Shown: positions 8,912 through 16,965 of the stretch, one piece after another
Position numbering within the stretch: position 1 is the first letter of the stretch
Layout of the letters: each line of letters opens with the position of its first letter
Source: Bermanella sp040371755
GTDB lineage: Bacteria; Pseudomonadota; Gammaproteobacteria; Pseudomonadales; Oceanobacteraceae
Assembly (NCBI RefSeq): GCF_040371755.1
Contig: NZ_BAABWE010000009.1
Span: 122,230 to 186,229 of the forward strand
Direction of reading: 5' to 3'
DNA: 64,000 nucleotides
Notes under the pieces: generated by a model
Database searches by the model: none
Told to the model about the DNA's origin: nothing
What the model saw: only the letters and a program-made list of their open reading frames with translations
Made by a program: the position numbers and the translations under genes

Positions 8912-10048
8912 CTATGCGGTCATGGCTCTCAGTCTTTGTACAACCGTAACAACACTGTTCACGGCCTGATTAATTTCATCTGCTGTGGTAAAACGCCCCA
9001 TGGAAAACCGAATGGAGGCATGGGCTGTTTCATCATCTAAGCCTATTGCTTTTAAAACGTATGACGGGGCCATGGTGGCCGAATTACACGCACTGCCTGA
9101 GCTCACTGCTAAATCATGCAGCGACAACAAAAGCGACTCGCCATCTACGCCGGAAAAGCTGACATTGGCAATATTGGCAACGGTATTTTCACCGTTAACC
9201 GTTACGCCTGACACTTGGGATAAACCCGTTATCAAGCTTTGTTTCAGAGCACTCAAGCGTGCTTCTTGTTCTTTAAGTTCTTGAACTGATATTTCTGCGG
9301 CCAAGCCTAAACCCACTATTTGATGAGTCGGCAAGGTGCCACTGCGCATACCACGCTCATGGCCACCACCGTGTATTTGCGCATCGACTTTTACACCACG
9401 ACGCACAAACAATGCTCCCATTCCTTTTGGACCATAAAACTTATGAGCACTGATGGAGAGTAAATCAATGCCATCACGCTCTAAATTAACATCCACCTTA
9501 CCAACAGCTTGAGCACCATCCACATGAAAAGTGATCTTTTTGCTTCTACAAAGCGCCGCTATGTCGGCAACTGGGTTGATTACTCCCAGCTCGTTATTTA
9601 CATACATCACCGACACCAAACAAGTGTCGTCTTGCAATGCTTGCTCAACCTGTGCAACTGAAATGCGTCCACTGCTGTCAGGCGTTAAATAGGTAACGGT
9701 AAAACCTTTTGTTTCTAAATACCCACATACATCCAGCACCGCTTTATGCTCAATAGCCGTGGTAATAATATGGCCACCGTCTAACTTTTCGCATACACCT
9801 TTAATTGCAAGGTTATTTGCTTCGGTTGCACCCGATGTCCAAACGATTTCTCGCGAATCGCAATGTAATGCTTGAGCTAGTTGGTTGCGGGCGTTTTCCA
9901 CTGCCTCTTCCGCCATCCAGCCATATCGATGGGAGCGTGAAGCCGGATTAGCAAAGTTACCTTCCAGAGTTAAGCAGGCAGCCATTTTTTCAGCTACTTG
10001 AGGTGCCACTGGTGTAGTGGCTGCATAATCCAGATAAATCGGTTTCAT
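8912..10048 (-). CDS. iscS: Cysteine desulfurase, IscS/NifS type (class I)
   Basis: 378 residues. Class I desulfurase: N-terminus PIYLDYAATTP, substrate motif GATEANNLAIKG, HVDGAQAVGK, PLP lysine in SISAHKFYGPKG, and the loop cysteine in SSGSACNSATM. This is distinct from SufS, which is encoded in the same cluster, so the operon carries both desulfurase classes. It lies 36 bases after iscR and just before sufB. In this setting it may feed the Suf scaffold, tRNA thiolation, or both. The symbol reflects family rather than proven orthology. Confidence 0.9.
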   Translation of the reverse strand: MKPIYLDYAATTPVAPQVAEKMAACLTLEGNFANPASRSHRYGWMAEEAVENARNQLAQALHCDSREIVWTSGATEANNLAIKGVCEKLDGGHIITTAIEHKAVLDVCGYLETKGFTVTYLTPDSSGRISVAQVEQALQDDTCLVSVMYVNNELGVINPVADIAALCRSKKITFHVDGAQAVGKVDVNLERDGIDLLSISAHKFYGPKGMGALFVRRGVKVDAQIHGGGHERGMRSGTLPTHQIVGLGLAAEISVQELKEQEARLSALKQSLITGLSQVSGVTVNGENTVANIANVSFSGVDGESLLLSLHDLAVSSGSACNSATMAPSYVLKAIGLDDETAHASIRFSMGRFTTADEINQAVNSVVTVVQRLRAMTA

Positions 10049-10084
10049 TCTATTCTCTACTGCTTTAAACCTTGCCGATAGCGC

Positions 10085-10570
10085 CTAGGCTGATGTCAAC
10101 GAAATAAGTGAGTCGACCTCTACTTTCTCCTGCGCTCGTTCGTCTTGGCGTTTTGCCACGTCACGGATCTCTTGGCGACTGACTAAATCGTGAATACTGA
10201 TGTCATCTAAAAAGGCATGAATCTGCTCACTTAAGCTCTGCCAAAGATGATGGGTCAAACATTGATCCCCTTCTTGGCAATCCCCTTTGCCTTGGCAACG
10301 GGTGGCATCCATGGATTCATTCACTGCATCCACCACTTGAGCAATGCTAATTTCACTTTCAGCCCTAGAAAGTCGATAACCGCCCCCGGGGCCACGAACC
10401 GAAGACACCAGCTCACAGCGACGAAGCTTGGCAAATAATTGCTCTAAATAAGACAAACTAATGCCCTGACGACTTGAAATATCATTCAAACTCACAGGCT
10501 TTGCTTGCCCATGTATTGCCAAGTCCAGCATGGCTGTTACTGCATAACGGCCTTTCGTGGTTAGCCTCAT
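10085..10570 (-). CDS. iscR: Rrf2-family [2Fe-2S] regulator IscR
   Basis: 161 residues from MRLTTKGRYAVTAMLDLA, the canonical IscR start. The longer open frame (MRGWA...) is rejected because GAGGGG lies before the ATG at 10570. A winged helix occupies about 1-80, with PGGGYRLSR in the wing. Three cluster-ligating cysteines (RCQGKGDCQEGDQC, about 92-104) are followed by a conserved histidine, so it can bind [2Fe-2S] like E. coli IscR. First gene of the iscR-iscS-sufBCDS-sufA-sufT cluster. A type 1 IscR site overlaps its promoter, indicating autorepression when clusters are plentiful. Confidence 0.93.
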   Translation of the reverse strand: MRLTTKGRYAVTAMLDLAIHGQAKPVSLNDISSRQGISLSYLEQLFAKLRRCELVSSVRGPGGGYRLSRAESEISIAQVVDAVNESMDATRCQGKGDCQEGDQCLTHHLWQSLSEQIHAFLDDISIHDLVSRQEIRDVAKRQDERAQEKVEVDSLISLTSA

Positions 10571-10608
10571 TGCCCATCCCCTCATGTACAGTCATGAATA
10601 TAGGGTGA

Positions 10609-10641
10609 ATTATCTTAAACCCGACTAAAACAGTCAACTAT
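10609..10641 (-). promoter_or_regulatory. Sigma-70 promoter with overlapping type 1 IscR site
   Basis: On the minus strand, TTGACT (10637-10632) is 17 bases from GATAAT (10614-10609). Positions 10641-10617 read ATAGTTGACT, GTTTT, AGTCGGGTTT, which fits the type 1 IscR consensus at all but one position. The -35 box lies inside this operator. Repression by [2Fe-2S]-IscR is inferred from E. coli. Confidence 0.85.
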
Positions 10642-10742
10642 TTACTTGAGTAAATTACTTGGGCTTTAGAAAAACCACACATGAAGGTCAATTTTGGCGG
10701 CAAATTCTATCAGAATACGAGGTCATTTGCCTAAAAAAGCCA

Positions 10743-10767
10743 CAAAAAAACCCAGACAAGCTGGGTT
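10743..10767 (-). terminator. Rho-independent terminator after cysE
   Basis: AACCCAG and CTGGGTT form a 7-bp stem with a five-base loop, followed on the minus strand by seven T residues. It lies 28 bases past the cysE stop and separates cysE from the iscR promoter. Confidence 0.85.
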
Positions 10768-10794
10768 AATAGATGTGGCTAAACAGCACCTGGA

Positions 10795-11559
10795 TTAATC
10801 TTTACTGGCTTGAATATCATCCAATTCAGTTTCAAGCTTAGGCAGCTCGCCTGTACACTCCTGATGCCCCAACTCCCCTAAAGCCGTGGACATGCGTTCG
10901 ATTTTTTCATCCACTGCATGCATATGATCCAGCAAACTATGAATTGAACGCGCAATAGGGTCTGGCATTTCATCTGTCATACCATAGGCATCAAAGCCCA
11001 TTTTACTGGCCATAGCCTGACGACGGCGATTCACTTCAGGGTCAATATTTTTAACAATAATACGGCCCGGAATACCCACAGCCGTTGCCCCTGCGGGCAC
11101 ATTTTTGGTGACAACCGCGTTTGAGCCCACACGCCCATTTTCACCAATCTCGATTGGCCCAAGTACTTTAGCACCCGCACCCACCACTACACCATCGCGC
11201 AATGTAGGGTGACGCTTACCCTTATTCCATGAAGTACCACCAAGGGTAACACCATGATACAAGGTCACGTTATCGCCAATCTCAGCGGTTTCACCAATGA
11301 CCACTCCCATCCCGTGATCAATAAAAAAGCTGCGTCCAATAGTGGCCCCAGGGTGAATTTCAATCCCAGTAAACCAGCGGCTAAAAAAGCTAATCATTCG
11401 AGCAAGATACTTTAAGCCATGACTCCAACACCAATTCGCCACGCGGTAATGCAACAGAGCATGCAAACCGGGGTAAGTGGTAAGAACTTCAAATGTATTT
11501 CTTGCCGCTGGGTCGCGGTCAAAAACACAGGCTATATCTTCTCGTATGTGTTTAAACAC
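10795..11559 (-). CDS. cysE: Serine O-acetyltransferase
   Basis: 254 residues. It makes O-acetylserine from serine and acetyl-CoA, the committed step of cysteine synthesis. An N-terminal helical region is followed by left-handed beta-helix hexapeptides (about 65-170), including IDHGMGVVIGETAEIGDNV and LGGTSWNKGKRHPTL. The last 70 residues are longer than in E. coli CysE and end in an acidic tail, as in many Pseudomonas-like CysE proteins. It lies directly upstream of the iscR-suf operon, which uses cysteine as sulfur source; the association is common in gammaproteobacteria. A terminator follows, so it is a separate transcript. Confidence 0.93.
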   Translation of the reverse strand: MFKHIREDIACVFDRDPAARNTFEVLTTYPGLHALLHYRVANWCWSHGLKYLARMISFFSRWFTGIEIHPGATIGRSFFIDHGMGVVIGETAEIGDNVTLYHGVTLGGTSWNKGKRHPTLRDGVVVGAGAKVLGPIEIGENGRVGSNAVVTKNVPAGATAVGIPGRIIVKNIDPEVNRRRQAMASKMGFDAYGMTDEMPDPIARSIHSLLDHMHAVDEKIERMSTALGELGHQECTGELPKLETELDDIQASKD

Positions 11560-11607
11560 AATCTCTCCTACTTCATACGAAGGGTGTACTACATCATATC
11601 GCTTAAT

Positions 11608-12369
11608 CTATTTATCGCGCGAACGGCCGACCATTTTCAAGATACCGCGTAATATATTAATCTCGACCTTATCCGGCATGGCTCGTTGGAATAAACGGCG
11701 CAATCTCGGCATCAACTGCTTTGGGTTATTTGGATCTAAAAACTCAATATCAACTAGAGTTTGTTCTAAATGAGCAATAAAACCATTAATTTCGCCCTGA
11801 TTAGCCAACTCATTATCCCAGTTCACCCCCCAATTACCATCATATTGTGCATCTAATTCACCTTGATGGGCCAATATCCCCATACGCATTTCGTAGGCCA
11901 AAACCTGAACCGCACTGGCCACATTGAGGCTCGCGTATTCTTCATTAGTTGGAATATGAATATGCACCTGACACATGGCTAATTCATCATTGGTCAAACC
12001 GGTTCGCTCGCGACCAAAGACTAACGCCACTTTTTGACCAGAAGGTAGAACCTCTAATGCCTTAGCTGTGGCTTTACGCGGATGCATTAATGGCCAAGGC
12101 AAATGTCGAGAGCGAGCGCTGGCGCCCATCACCACGGAAACATCTTCAATTGCTTGCTCAAAGGTTTCAACAACCCGCGCCCCTTGTAAAACGTCTCCTG
12201 CACCACTGGCCATAGCAACGGATTCATCCGATGGGCTCTTTGGGTCAAACGACACAGGATCCACCAGCACCAAGTCACTCAACCCCATGGTTTTCATGGC
12301 CCGCGCAGCAGAGCCTATGTTGCCAGAATGGCTGGTATTAATAAGAACAATTCGAATATTTTGCAGCAT
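11608..12369 (-). CDS. trmJ: tRNA (cytidine/uridine-2'-O-)-methyltransferase TrmJ
   Basis: 253 residues. SPOUT-family enzyme that 2'-O-methylates position 32 of some tRNAs. Visible motifs: N-terminal VLINTSHSGNIGSAARAMK, the SAM-binding region VALVFGRERTGLTNDEL and the knot segment YASLNVASAVQVLAYE. It lies 48 bases upstream of cysE on the same strand, the usual trmJ-cysE-iscR order. It diverges from suhB across a 174-base spacer, also a conserved neighbourhood in this group. Confidence 0.93.
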   Translation of the reverse strand: MLQNIRIVLINTSHSGNIGSAARAMKTMGLSDLVLVDPVSFDPKSPSDESVAMASGAGDVLQGARVVETFEQAIEDVSVVMGASARSRHLPWPLMHPRKATAKALEVLPSGQKVALVFGRERTGLTNDELAMCQVHIHIPTNEEYASLNVASAVQVLAYEMRMGILAHQGELDAQYDGNWGVNWDNELANQGEINGFIAHLEQTLVDIEFLDPNNPKQLMPRLRRLFQRAMPDKVEINILRGILKMVGRSRDK

Positions 12370-12543
12370 GAATAAGACGCAATTAGGTTCTGTCAGATAA
12401 AAGAAGCCTAAGTGTAACGACTTTTAATCCAACACCCCACCGATTTAATGAATTCTATTACGCAAGCAGGGCTTCATTGCTTGCGTAATCACTATCTGTA
12501 CCATAAAATATGCGGCCCTTAATTTACTGAGTGTTTCATTCCT

Positions 12544-13323
12544 ATGCAGCCAATGGTTAATCTTGCCCTACGCGTATTACGGGAAGCTGGTGAAGAACTG
12601 GTACACGCAGTAGAACGCTTTGACTTTGAACGATCCTCAGACCAAGAAATTAGCAAGTTCATTGCTGATTGTGCCATTGGCACTGAGAAACAAATCATCT
12701 TTAAGCTACGTAAACATTTCCCTGATGATACCTTTCAAGGCCGCGAAACTGGTCGCCAAGAGCGCGAAGCACCAACCGGTACAGTATGGTTAATTAACCC
12801 ACTAGAGGGCCAAGACAATTTCCGCTCTGGTTTACCTTTATACAGCCTAGTACTGGCTTGCCAAGTCAACGGTAAAACCGAGCATGCATTAATTGTAAAC
12901 CCAACCTCAGGACAAGAGTTCACCTCTACCCGTGGACGTGGTGCTGAAATGAGTGGACGCCGTATTCGTACTAAGGACAAAACTAAAGTCAGCCAGTCTA
13001 TTATTGGGGTAACGTACCCAGGTATTGCTGATAATGATCACAATGACCGCTTACGTGCCCGTGTTTCTAACCTTACTAGTAAGTCACGTATGATTCGCGC
13101 ACTAGGTGACGACGCACTGAGCTTAGCTCACCTAGCCGCTGGTCACCTAGACGCACTATGGCTGACCAATGTAGACAACACCACCATCCAAGCCGGCGCC
13201 TTGATTGCCAAAGAAGCTGGTTGTCTAATCACCGACCTAAGCGGCGGTGCACTTTATGAAGAAGGTGACTTGATTGCTTCTAACCCTAAATTACTTAAAA
13301 GCGTGTTGAAAAGCTCATTGTAA
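12544..13323 (+). CDS. suhB: SuhB-family protein lacking inositol-monophosphatase catalytic residues
   Basis: 259 residues, colinear with SuhB/IMPase and starting MQPMVNLALRVLREAGE. However, the metal-binding motif DPLDGTTNF is NPLEGQDNF here (85-93), the upstream EE motif is GRETG (66-70), the VTEIDRA aspartate is replaced (IADCAIG, about 40-46) and the WDxAAG motif is NTTIQAG (212-218). The Mg2+-dependent phosphatase is therefore very probably dead. In E. coli SuhB also acts, without needing catalysis, in the NusB/NusA rRNA antitermination complex, and this may be the retained role. The gene is divergent from trmJ, its usual position. A terminator follows. Confidence 0.87.
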   Translation: MQPMVNLALRVLREAGEELVHAVERFDFERSSDQEISKFIADCAIGTEKQIIFKLRKHFPDDTFQGRETGRQEREAPTGTVWLINPLEGQDNFRSGLPLYSLVLACQVNGKTEHALIVNPTSGQEFTSTRGRGAEMSGRRIRTKDKTKVSQSIIGVTYPGIADNDHNDRLRARVSNLTSKSRMIRALGDDALSLAHLAAGHLDALWLTNVDNTTIQAGALIAKEAGCLITDLSGGALYEEGDLIASNPKLLKSVLKSSL

Positions 13324-13348
13324 TTCAAGGTGTTAGCGTGACTATCTA

Positions 13349-13376
13349 AAGGCTGTGGTGATCACGGCCTTTTTTA
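13349..13376 (+). terminator. Rho-independent terminator after suhB
   Basis: AAGGCTGTG pairs with CACGGCCTT (one G-T pair) around a five-base loop, followed by a T-rich tract. It is 26 bases past the suhB stop. Confidence 0.85.
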
Positions 13377-13458
13377 TTTGCGTAAAAAAGTACACAAAGC
13401 CCTTGGTTTTGATGTTTTTTAATGACTATACTGAAAACAGTCACATAGGAGTCAGCCA

Positions 13459-13593
13459 ATGACATCATGGTTAATCGCCTTGAAGGCAATGATTCAACAA
13501 TTGTTTGAACCGCAGCAAACGTTGCAGCCTATCAAGATTGAAGTAGAACAAGAGCAGCGTGCTCGTGTTGTGCAGAGACGTCGTAGACGTTAA
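13459..13593 (+). CDS. 44-residue basic microprotein with arginine tail
   Basis: ATG at 13459 is preceded by AGGAG at about nine bases, with a plausible -10 TATACT near 13427-13432. The product begins MTSWLIALKAMIQQLFEPQQ (amphipathic helix-like), passes through an acidic EVEQEQ segment and ends QRRRRR. A textbook terminator follows at 13606-13629, so the gene has its own complete transcription unit. I do not recognise the family. It might bind RNA or membranes, but that is only a guess from composition. Coding potential is supported by the signals, not by homology. Confidence 0.7.
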   Translation: MTSWLIALKAMIQQLFEPQQTLQPIKIEVEQEQRARVVQRRRRR

Positions 13594-13605
13594 TCGTTAT
13601 TACCC

Positions 13606-13629
13606 AAAAGGCCCCAAGGGCCTTTTTTT
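13606..13629 (+). terminator. Rho-independent terminator after the 44-aa ORF
   Basis: AAAAGGCCC and GGGCCTTTT enclose a three-base loop and run into seven T residues, 13 bases after the stop codon at 13593. Confidence 0.9.
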
Positions 13630-13744
13630 GTGTCTGCGTGTTTTTGATATGAGAGGCGTTGAGTCTGATTAGGATTGTGCGTAGTAAACAGTAAGTCATT
13701 AGCATATTGATGGTTTACGCTTCGCTAACCCATCCTGTTTTACT

Positions 13745-13835
13745 CATGTGCGCTTGCTGACTGTGTTAATTATCTAGGGTTTTAGATTCTGGAAAGTGAA
13801 AGCCAGCATGGTTTCTTTTCTCGAGGTTTCACCCA
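13745..13835. repeat. Intergenic repeat family 2, copy 1 (partial)
   Basis: Holds a GTGCGC element, AATTATCTAGG, then ATTCTGGAAAGTGAAAGCCA followed by GCATGGTTTCTTTTC. The same order recurs in copies 2 and 3. It lacks the TTTGGTTGTAGCGG end seen in the others. The 503-base stretch 13594-14096 holds only the terminator and these repeats; no gene was found in it. Confidence 0.65.
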
Positions 13836-13868
13836 TACCCGCTTCGCGCCGAGTCTTACGCCGCCCTC

Positions 13869-14064
13869 AATGCGCAAGTGCGTTTAAATTAGATGATGAA
13901 TTATCCAAGTCTTCGTATTCTGGATAGTTAAAGCCAGCACGGTTTTCTTTGTGGGGAAGTATCCCCACCCCCCTCTCCGCTCATACTTCACACCGCTCGT
14001 CTCTTATGGGTGATCGAACATTTTGGTTGTAGCGGTGCTCAGAAATCGCATATTGTTATCGGTA
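13869..14064. repeat. Intergenic repeat family 2, copy 2
   Basis: Ordered blocks are AATGCGCAAGTGCG, GAATTATCCAAG, TATTCTGGATAGTTAAAGCC then AGCACGGTT, a GGGG/CCCC hairpin, CCGCTCGTCTCTTATGG, GATCGAACATTTTGGTTG, TAGCGG and CGCATATTGTTATCGG. Copy 3, inverted at about 38557-38790, has the same blocks in the same order, with a different middle section. Confidence 0.7.
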
Positions 14065-14096
14065 CGGACTTGGTTTCCCGTAGTTTCTGAGGCATT

Positions 14097-14738
14097 GTGA
14101 ATCTTTCATATCTCATCATTATAAATACATTTTTCTGTAATATTGAACAAACAAGGACTTGTACATTGGAAGAACTGTTAAACATCTCCATAACCACACT
14201 ATCATCAATAATTGCCTTCTTCGGGCAAAAAGAAATCATAGGCATGCTTATCGGTGTGGCAAGTAGTGCAATATGGTACCGCATTACATATTCCGAAGAA
14301 CAAAAACATAAAAACAAACAAGTAATCACCATGATAATATCTGCAATTCAAGATACTCACAGAGTTGCTAGTCAAAACCTTTCTATTATAAAAAATGAAA
14401 TAAAAGGACTAGAGAAACAAGATTTCACATTAGACCCCCAAGCAAGCTTCACTCCTACACCTGCCGATTTACTACTATTAATCTCAAATTTTAAACAAGA
14501 TAAAAGCATTGAACTATGGTGTTCACTAAAGAAAATTGACTCCTTGTGTAGTCAAACTGAAAAGCTTGCACAAGAAACATCACAACTTAAAAAGGCAATA
14601 AAGATAGAGGATAAAACTCATATATATCTATTCGAGTTATTACCTTATTTGAGGCAACTCGATTTATTACATGAAACTATTTTGAATAAAATAATCAATG
14701 AGTGCCATATATCAAACTCATTGATAGAAAATATTTAA
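14097..14738 (+). CDS. Hypothetical membrane-anchored protein (orphan)
   Basis: 213 residues; family not recognised. The GTG start has GAGG seven bases upstream; a later TTG start (LEELLNIS) cannot be excluded. About residues 25-60 include one or two hydrophobic segments (ISITTLSSIIAFFG and IIGMLIGVASSAIWYRI). The remainder is helical, lysine/glutamine-rich and lacks obvious motifs. The gene is clearly more AT-rich than its neighbours and lies alone between repeat family 2 (left) and repeat family 1 (right), which suggests later acquisition. It resembles the small membrane-plus-coiled-coil proteins often seen in accessory regions; no function is assigned. Confidence 0.6.
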   Translation: MNLSYLIIINTFFCNIEQTRTCTLEELLNISITTLSSIIAFFGQKEIIGMLIGVASSAIWYRITYSEEQKHKNKQVITMIISAIQDTHRVASQNLSIIKNEIKGLEKQDFTLDPQASFTPTPADLLLLISNFKQDKSIELWCSLKKIDSLCSQTEKLAQETSQLKKAIKIEDKTHIYLFELLPYLRQLDLLHETILNKIINECHISNSLIENI

Positions 14739-14763
14739 TTATTACAAGATATTCTTGAAAGTC

Positions 14764-14860
14764 AGCGGCGAAGTTAGATCGAGGCGAAAGTACCTTTTTA
14801 TTGAGGCGTGTAGTCTTTCTTACACAACGATATAAAAAAATGCTTTCAACAAAGATAATA
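14764..14860. repeat. Possible degenerate repeat family 1 copy (E)
   Basis: Contains CGAGGCGAAAG, a central dyad GTGTAGTCTTTCTTACAC like that of copy C, and a T/A-rich pair of arms (CCTTTTTA and TATAAAAAAA). Placement in family 1 is tentative. Confidence 0.35.
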
Positions 14861-14873
14861 TATAGGAGCTTTA

Positions 14874-14990
14874 AAGCGTCATGAGCGCAAGTAAGATAAG
14901 GCATTTTTTTTGCGAGCACCCGGAGTGTAGTAGTCTTACATGAGGAGTGCGAGCAAAAAAATAACGCAATATTACTAAGCGCAATAGCTT
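14874..14990. repeat. Intergenic repeat family 1, copy C
   Basis: About 117 bases: GCGTCATGAGCGC, GATAAGGCA, an arm TTTTTTTTGCGAGCAC, centre GAGTGTAGTAGTCTTACATGAG, arm GTGCGAGCAAAAAAA, then AACGCAATATTACTAAGCGC and AATAGC. The arms pair well, giving a long hairpin just past the zapE stop, so it could serve as the 3' end of the zapE message. Confidence 0.75.
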
Positions 14991-14999
14991 TAAAAAGAA

Positions 15000-16112
15000 T
15001 TAGGCCTTGTGCTCGCGGGCAAGATATTCGTGTGACTGCATTTCCAGCATCCGTGATGTTGTACGCTGGAAAGGAAAGTCCAGCTTACCGCCCGAATAAA
15101 TATCAGGAATCGGCGCATCCGCCGACATGATCACCTTCACACCACGATCATAAAACTCGTCGATAAGGTTAATATAACGTCGCCCAAGGTCGTCGTTTTT
15201 CACACCCATTTGTGGCACGTTGGAGATGATGACAGCATGGAATAATTTACCCAGTTCTATGTAGTCGCTAGGTGAACGTGGGCCATCACAAAGAGCCTCA
15301 AACTCAAACCACGCCACGTCGTCACATACTGCTTTTGCCGGTATATTACGCCCGAGTATTTCTACGGTTGTGTTTTTTTCGATATGAGCGGCGTCCGGCA
15401 CTAAGCTGTCAAAACTTTTCTGCAAGCTGGCATTGGCTGTGTCGTCTAATGGATAGTGATATAACTCAGCTTGCTCTAATGTGCGTAAGCGATAATCCAC
15501 ACCACTATCAACGTTGATCACATCGGTGTATTCGTTTAATAGTTTAATAGCAGGAATAAAGCGGTCACGCTGTAAGCCATTTTCGTACAAGCCATCTGGA
15601 ATAATATTCGAGGTACTGACTAGAGTTACACCACGGGCAAACAATTCTTGCATCAAGCCACCCAGAATCATAGCGTCACCTATGTCGACCACAAAGAACT
15701 CATCAAAACAGATCACTACAGCTTCATCAGCAATTTGATCGGCGACTATGGTCAGTGGGTTTTTGGCACCGGCTAATTTGGTTAGGTCTTGATGTACGCG
15801 CTGCATAAAGCGGTGAAAGTGAGTACGCATTTTACGCTCAAACGGCAGTGCATCGTAAAAAGTATCAACCAGATAGGTCTTACCACGGCCAACGCCACCC
15901 CAGAAATAAATCCCTTGCACAGGGCGCTTAGGCTTATTTTTACCCAACTTGGAAAACATCTTAGAAAGAGCTGATTGATTTTGCTCTGACTCGTATTTCG
16001 CTACCAGATCATCGTATAAACGCTGTAAATGCTTTACAGCCATTTCCTGTGCAGCATCGTAGGAAAAGTCGTCACGTTCAAGATCTTTGCGATAGAGTTC
16101 TAAGGGCGTCAT
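15000..16112 (-). CDS. zapE: Cell division ATPase ZapE (AFG1-like)
   Basis: 370 residues. AFG1-family AAA-like ATPase with Walker A at about 71-80 (FWGGVGRGKTYL), HFHRFMQRVH, and Walker B ICFDEFFVVDIGDA. In E. coli ZapE associates with the Z-ring and helps constriction under stress. The C-terminal PFQRTTSRMLEMQSHEYL is typical. It is encoded close to zapG, its conserved neighbour, but an alpha/beta hydrolase gene has been placed between them here. Family 1 repeat C lies immediately downstream. Confidence 0.93.
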   Translation of the reverse strand: MTPLELYRKDLERDDFSYDAAQEMAVKHLQRLYDDLVAKYESEQNQSALSKMFSKLGKNKPKRPVQGIYFWGGVGRGKTYLVDTFYDALPFERKMRTHFHRFMQRVHQDLTKLAGAKNPLTIVADQIADEAVVICFDEFFVVDIGDAMILGGLMQELFARGVTLVSTSNIIPDGLYENGLQRDRFIPAIKLLNEYTDVINVDSGVDYRLRTLEQAELYHYPLDDTANASLQKSFDSLVPDAAHIEKNTTVEILGRNIPAKAVCDDVAWFEFEALCDGPRSPSDYIELGKLFHAVIISNVPQMGVKNDDLGRRYINLIDEFYDRGVKVIMSADAPIPDIYSGGKLDFPFQRTTSRMLEMQSHEYLAREHKA

Positions 16113-16197
16113 GGCCAGCTTGTACCTGAGTATTTAAGGTAAGAATAAGGGGTTCAATGGGTGCGCAATGTACAGTTTAAGGGGGCTAAAGGCAAAT

Positions 16198-16836
16198 TTA
16201 GCCTAGTTTTTCTGTATTGAATAAGCGTTTAATTTGCTGCTTTAACTCAGTTAAGCGCCCATGAAAAAAATGGCCAGCCCCCTCCATAGTAATCATTTCC
16301 AGAGGTGGGTATTGTTGTTCAGCCCATGCGCGGACGTCACCATACGGAACCACTTCATCGGCATCCCCCATGATGATAGTGGTATCTAGAGAGATAGGCG
16401 TGACGTTTTCAAAGGGAGAGTTAAGCACGGATGGTGCGATCATCAGCAAATGCCTAACTTCCATTTGTGATTGTGCCTGAGTATCGCTGGCCGCTTGAGC
16501 CGCTATGTAGGCGCCAAAACTAAAACCCGCAAAATATAAGGTTGTAACCGCTTTTTCTTTATTCAGCCATGTCACGATGGCCAGTGCATCAGCTACCTCA
16601 CCGAGGCTTTTTCCGTATATACCATCGCTTTCACCTACTCCTCGGTAATTAAAGCGTATCGAGTTACAACCCAAATCCTCATAGGCTTTGGCTGTCATAG
16701 TCACCACTTTGTTATCCATAGTGCCCCCATATAAGGGGTGCGGGTGACACACCACAACATAGGGTGCTGTTGGGTTTATTTCATTAACGGCAATTTCTAG
16801 GGAGCCAATCACCCCCTTAATTAATTGTTTCGCCAC
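16198..16836 (-). CDS. Alpha/beta hydrolase (COG2945-like)
   Basis: 212 residues. It begins with GTG; GAGGAG lies about eight bases upstream. Features of a small serine hydrolase: oxyanion region HPHPLYGGTMDNKV, FNYRGVGESDG, nucleophile elbow AGFSFGAYIA (serine near residue 107), acid in MGDADEVVPY and terminal histidine in GAGHFFHGRL. No signal peptide, so cytoplasmic. Substrate unknown; relatives are annotated as dienelactone hydrolase-like or simply alpha/beta hydrolases. Same strand as zapE, 85 bases upstream of it. Confidence 0.85.
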   Translation of the reverse strand: MAKQLIKGVIGSLEIAVNEINPTAPYVVVCHPHPLYGGTMDNKVVTMTAKAYEDLGCNSIRFNYRGVGESDGIYGKSLGEVADALAIVTWLNKEKAVTTLYFAGFSFGAYIAAQAASDTQAQSQMEVRHLLMIAPSVLNSPFENVTPISLDTTIIMGDADEVVPYGDVRAWAEQQYPPLEMITMEGAGHFFHGRLTELKQQIKRLFNTEKLG

Positions 16837-16965
16837 AATGACTCCTCATTCCTGAGTACTAGCTTTTGATAGGTGATTTTTATTTTCTGCTGTTATGTCC
16901 CTATGATTCCCCAACAGAACTGGCTAAACTGGTCTTGTCCAGTAAGCACAACGCAAGGATGTCCC

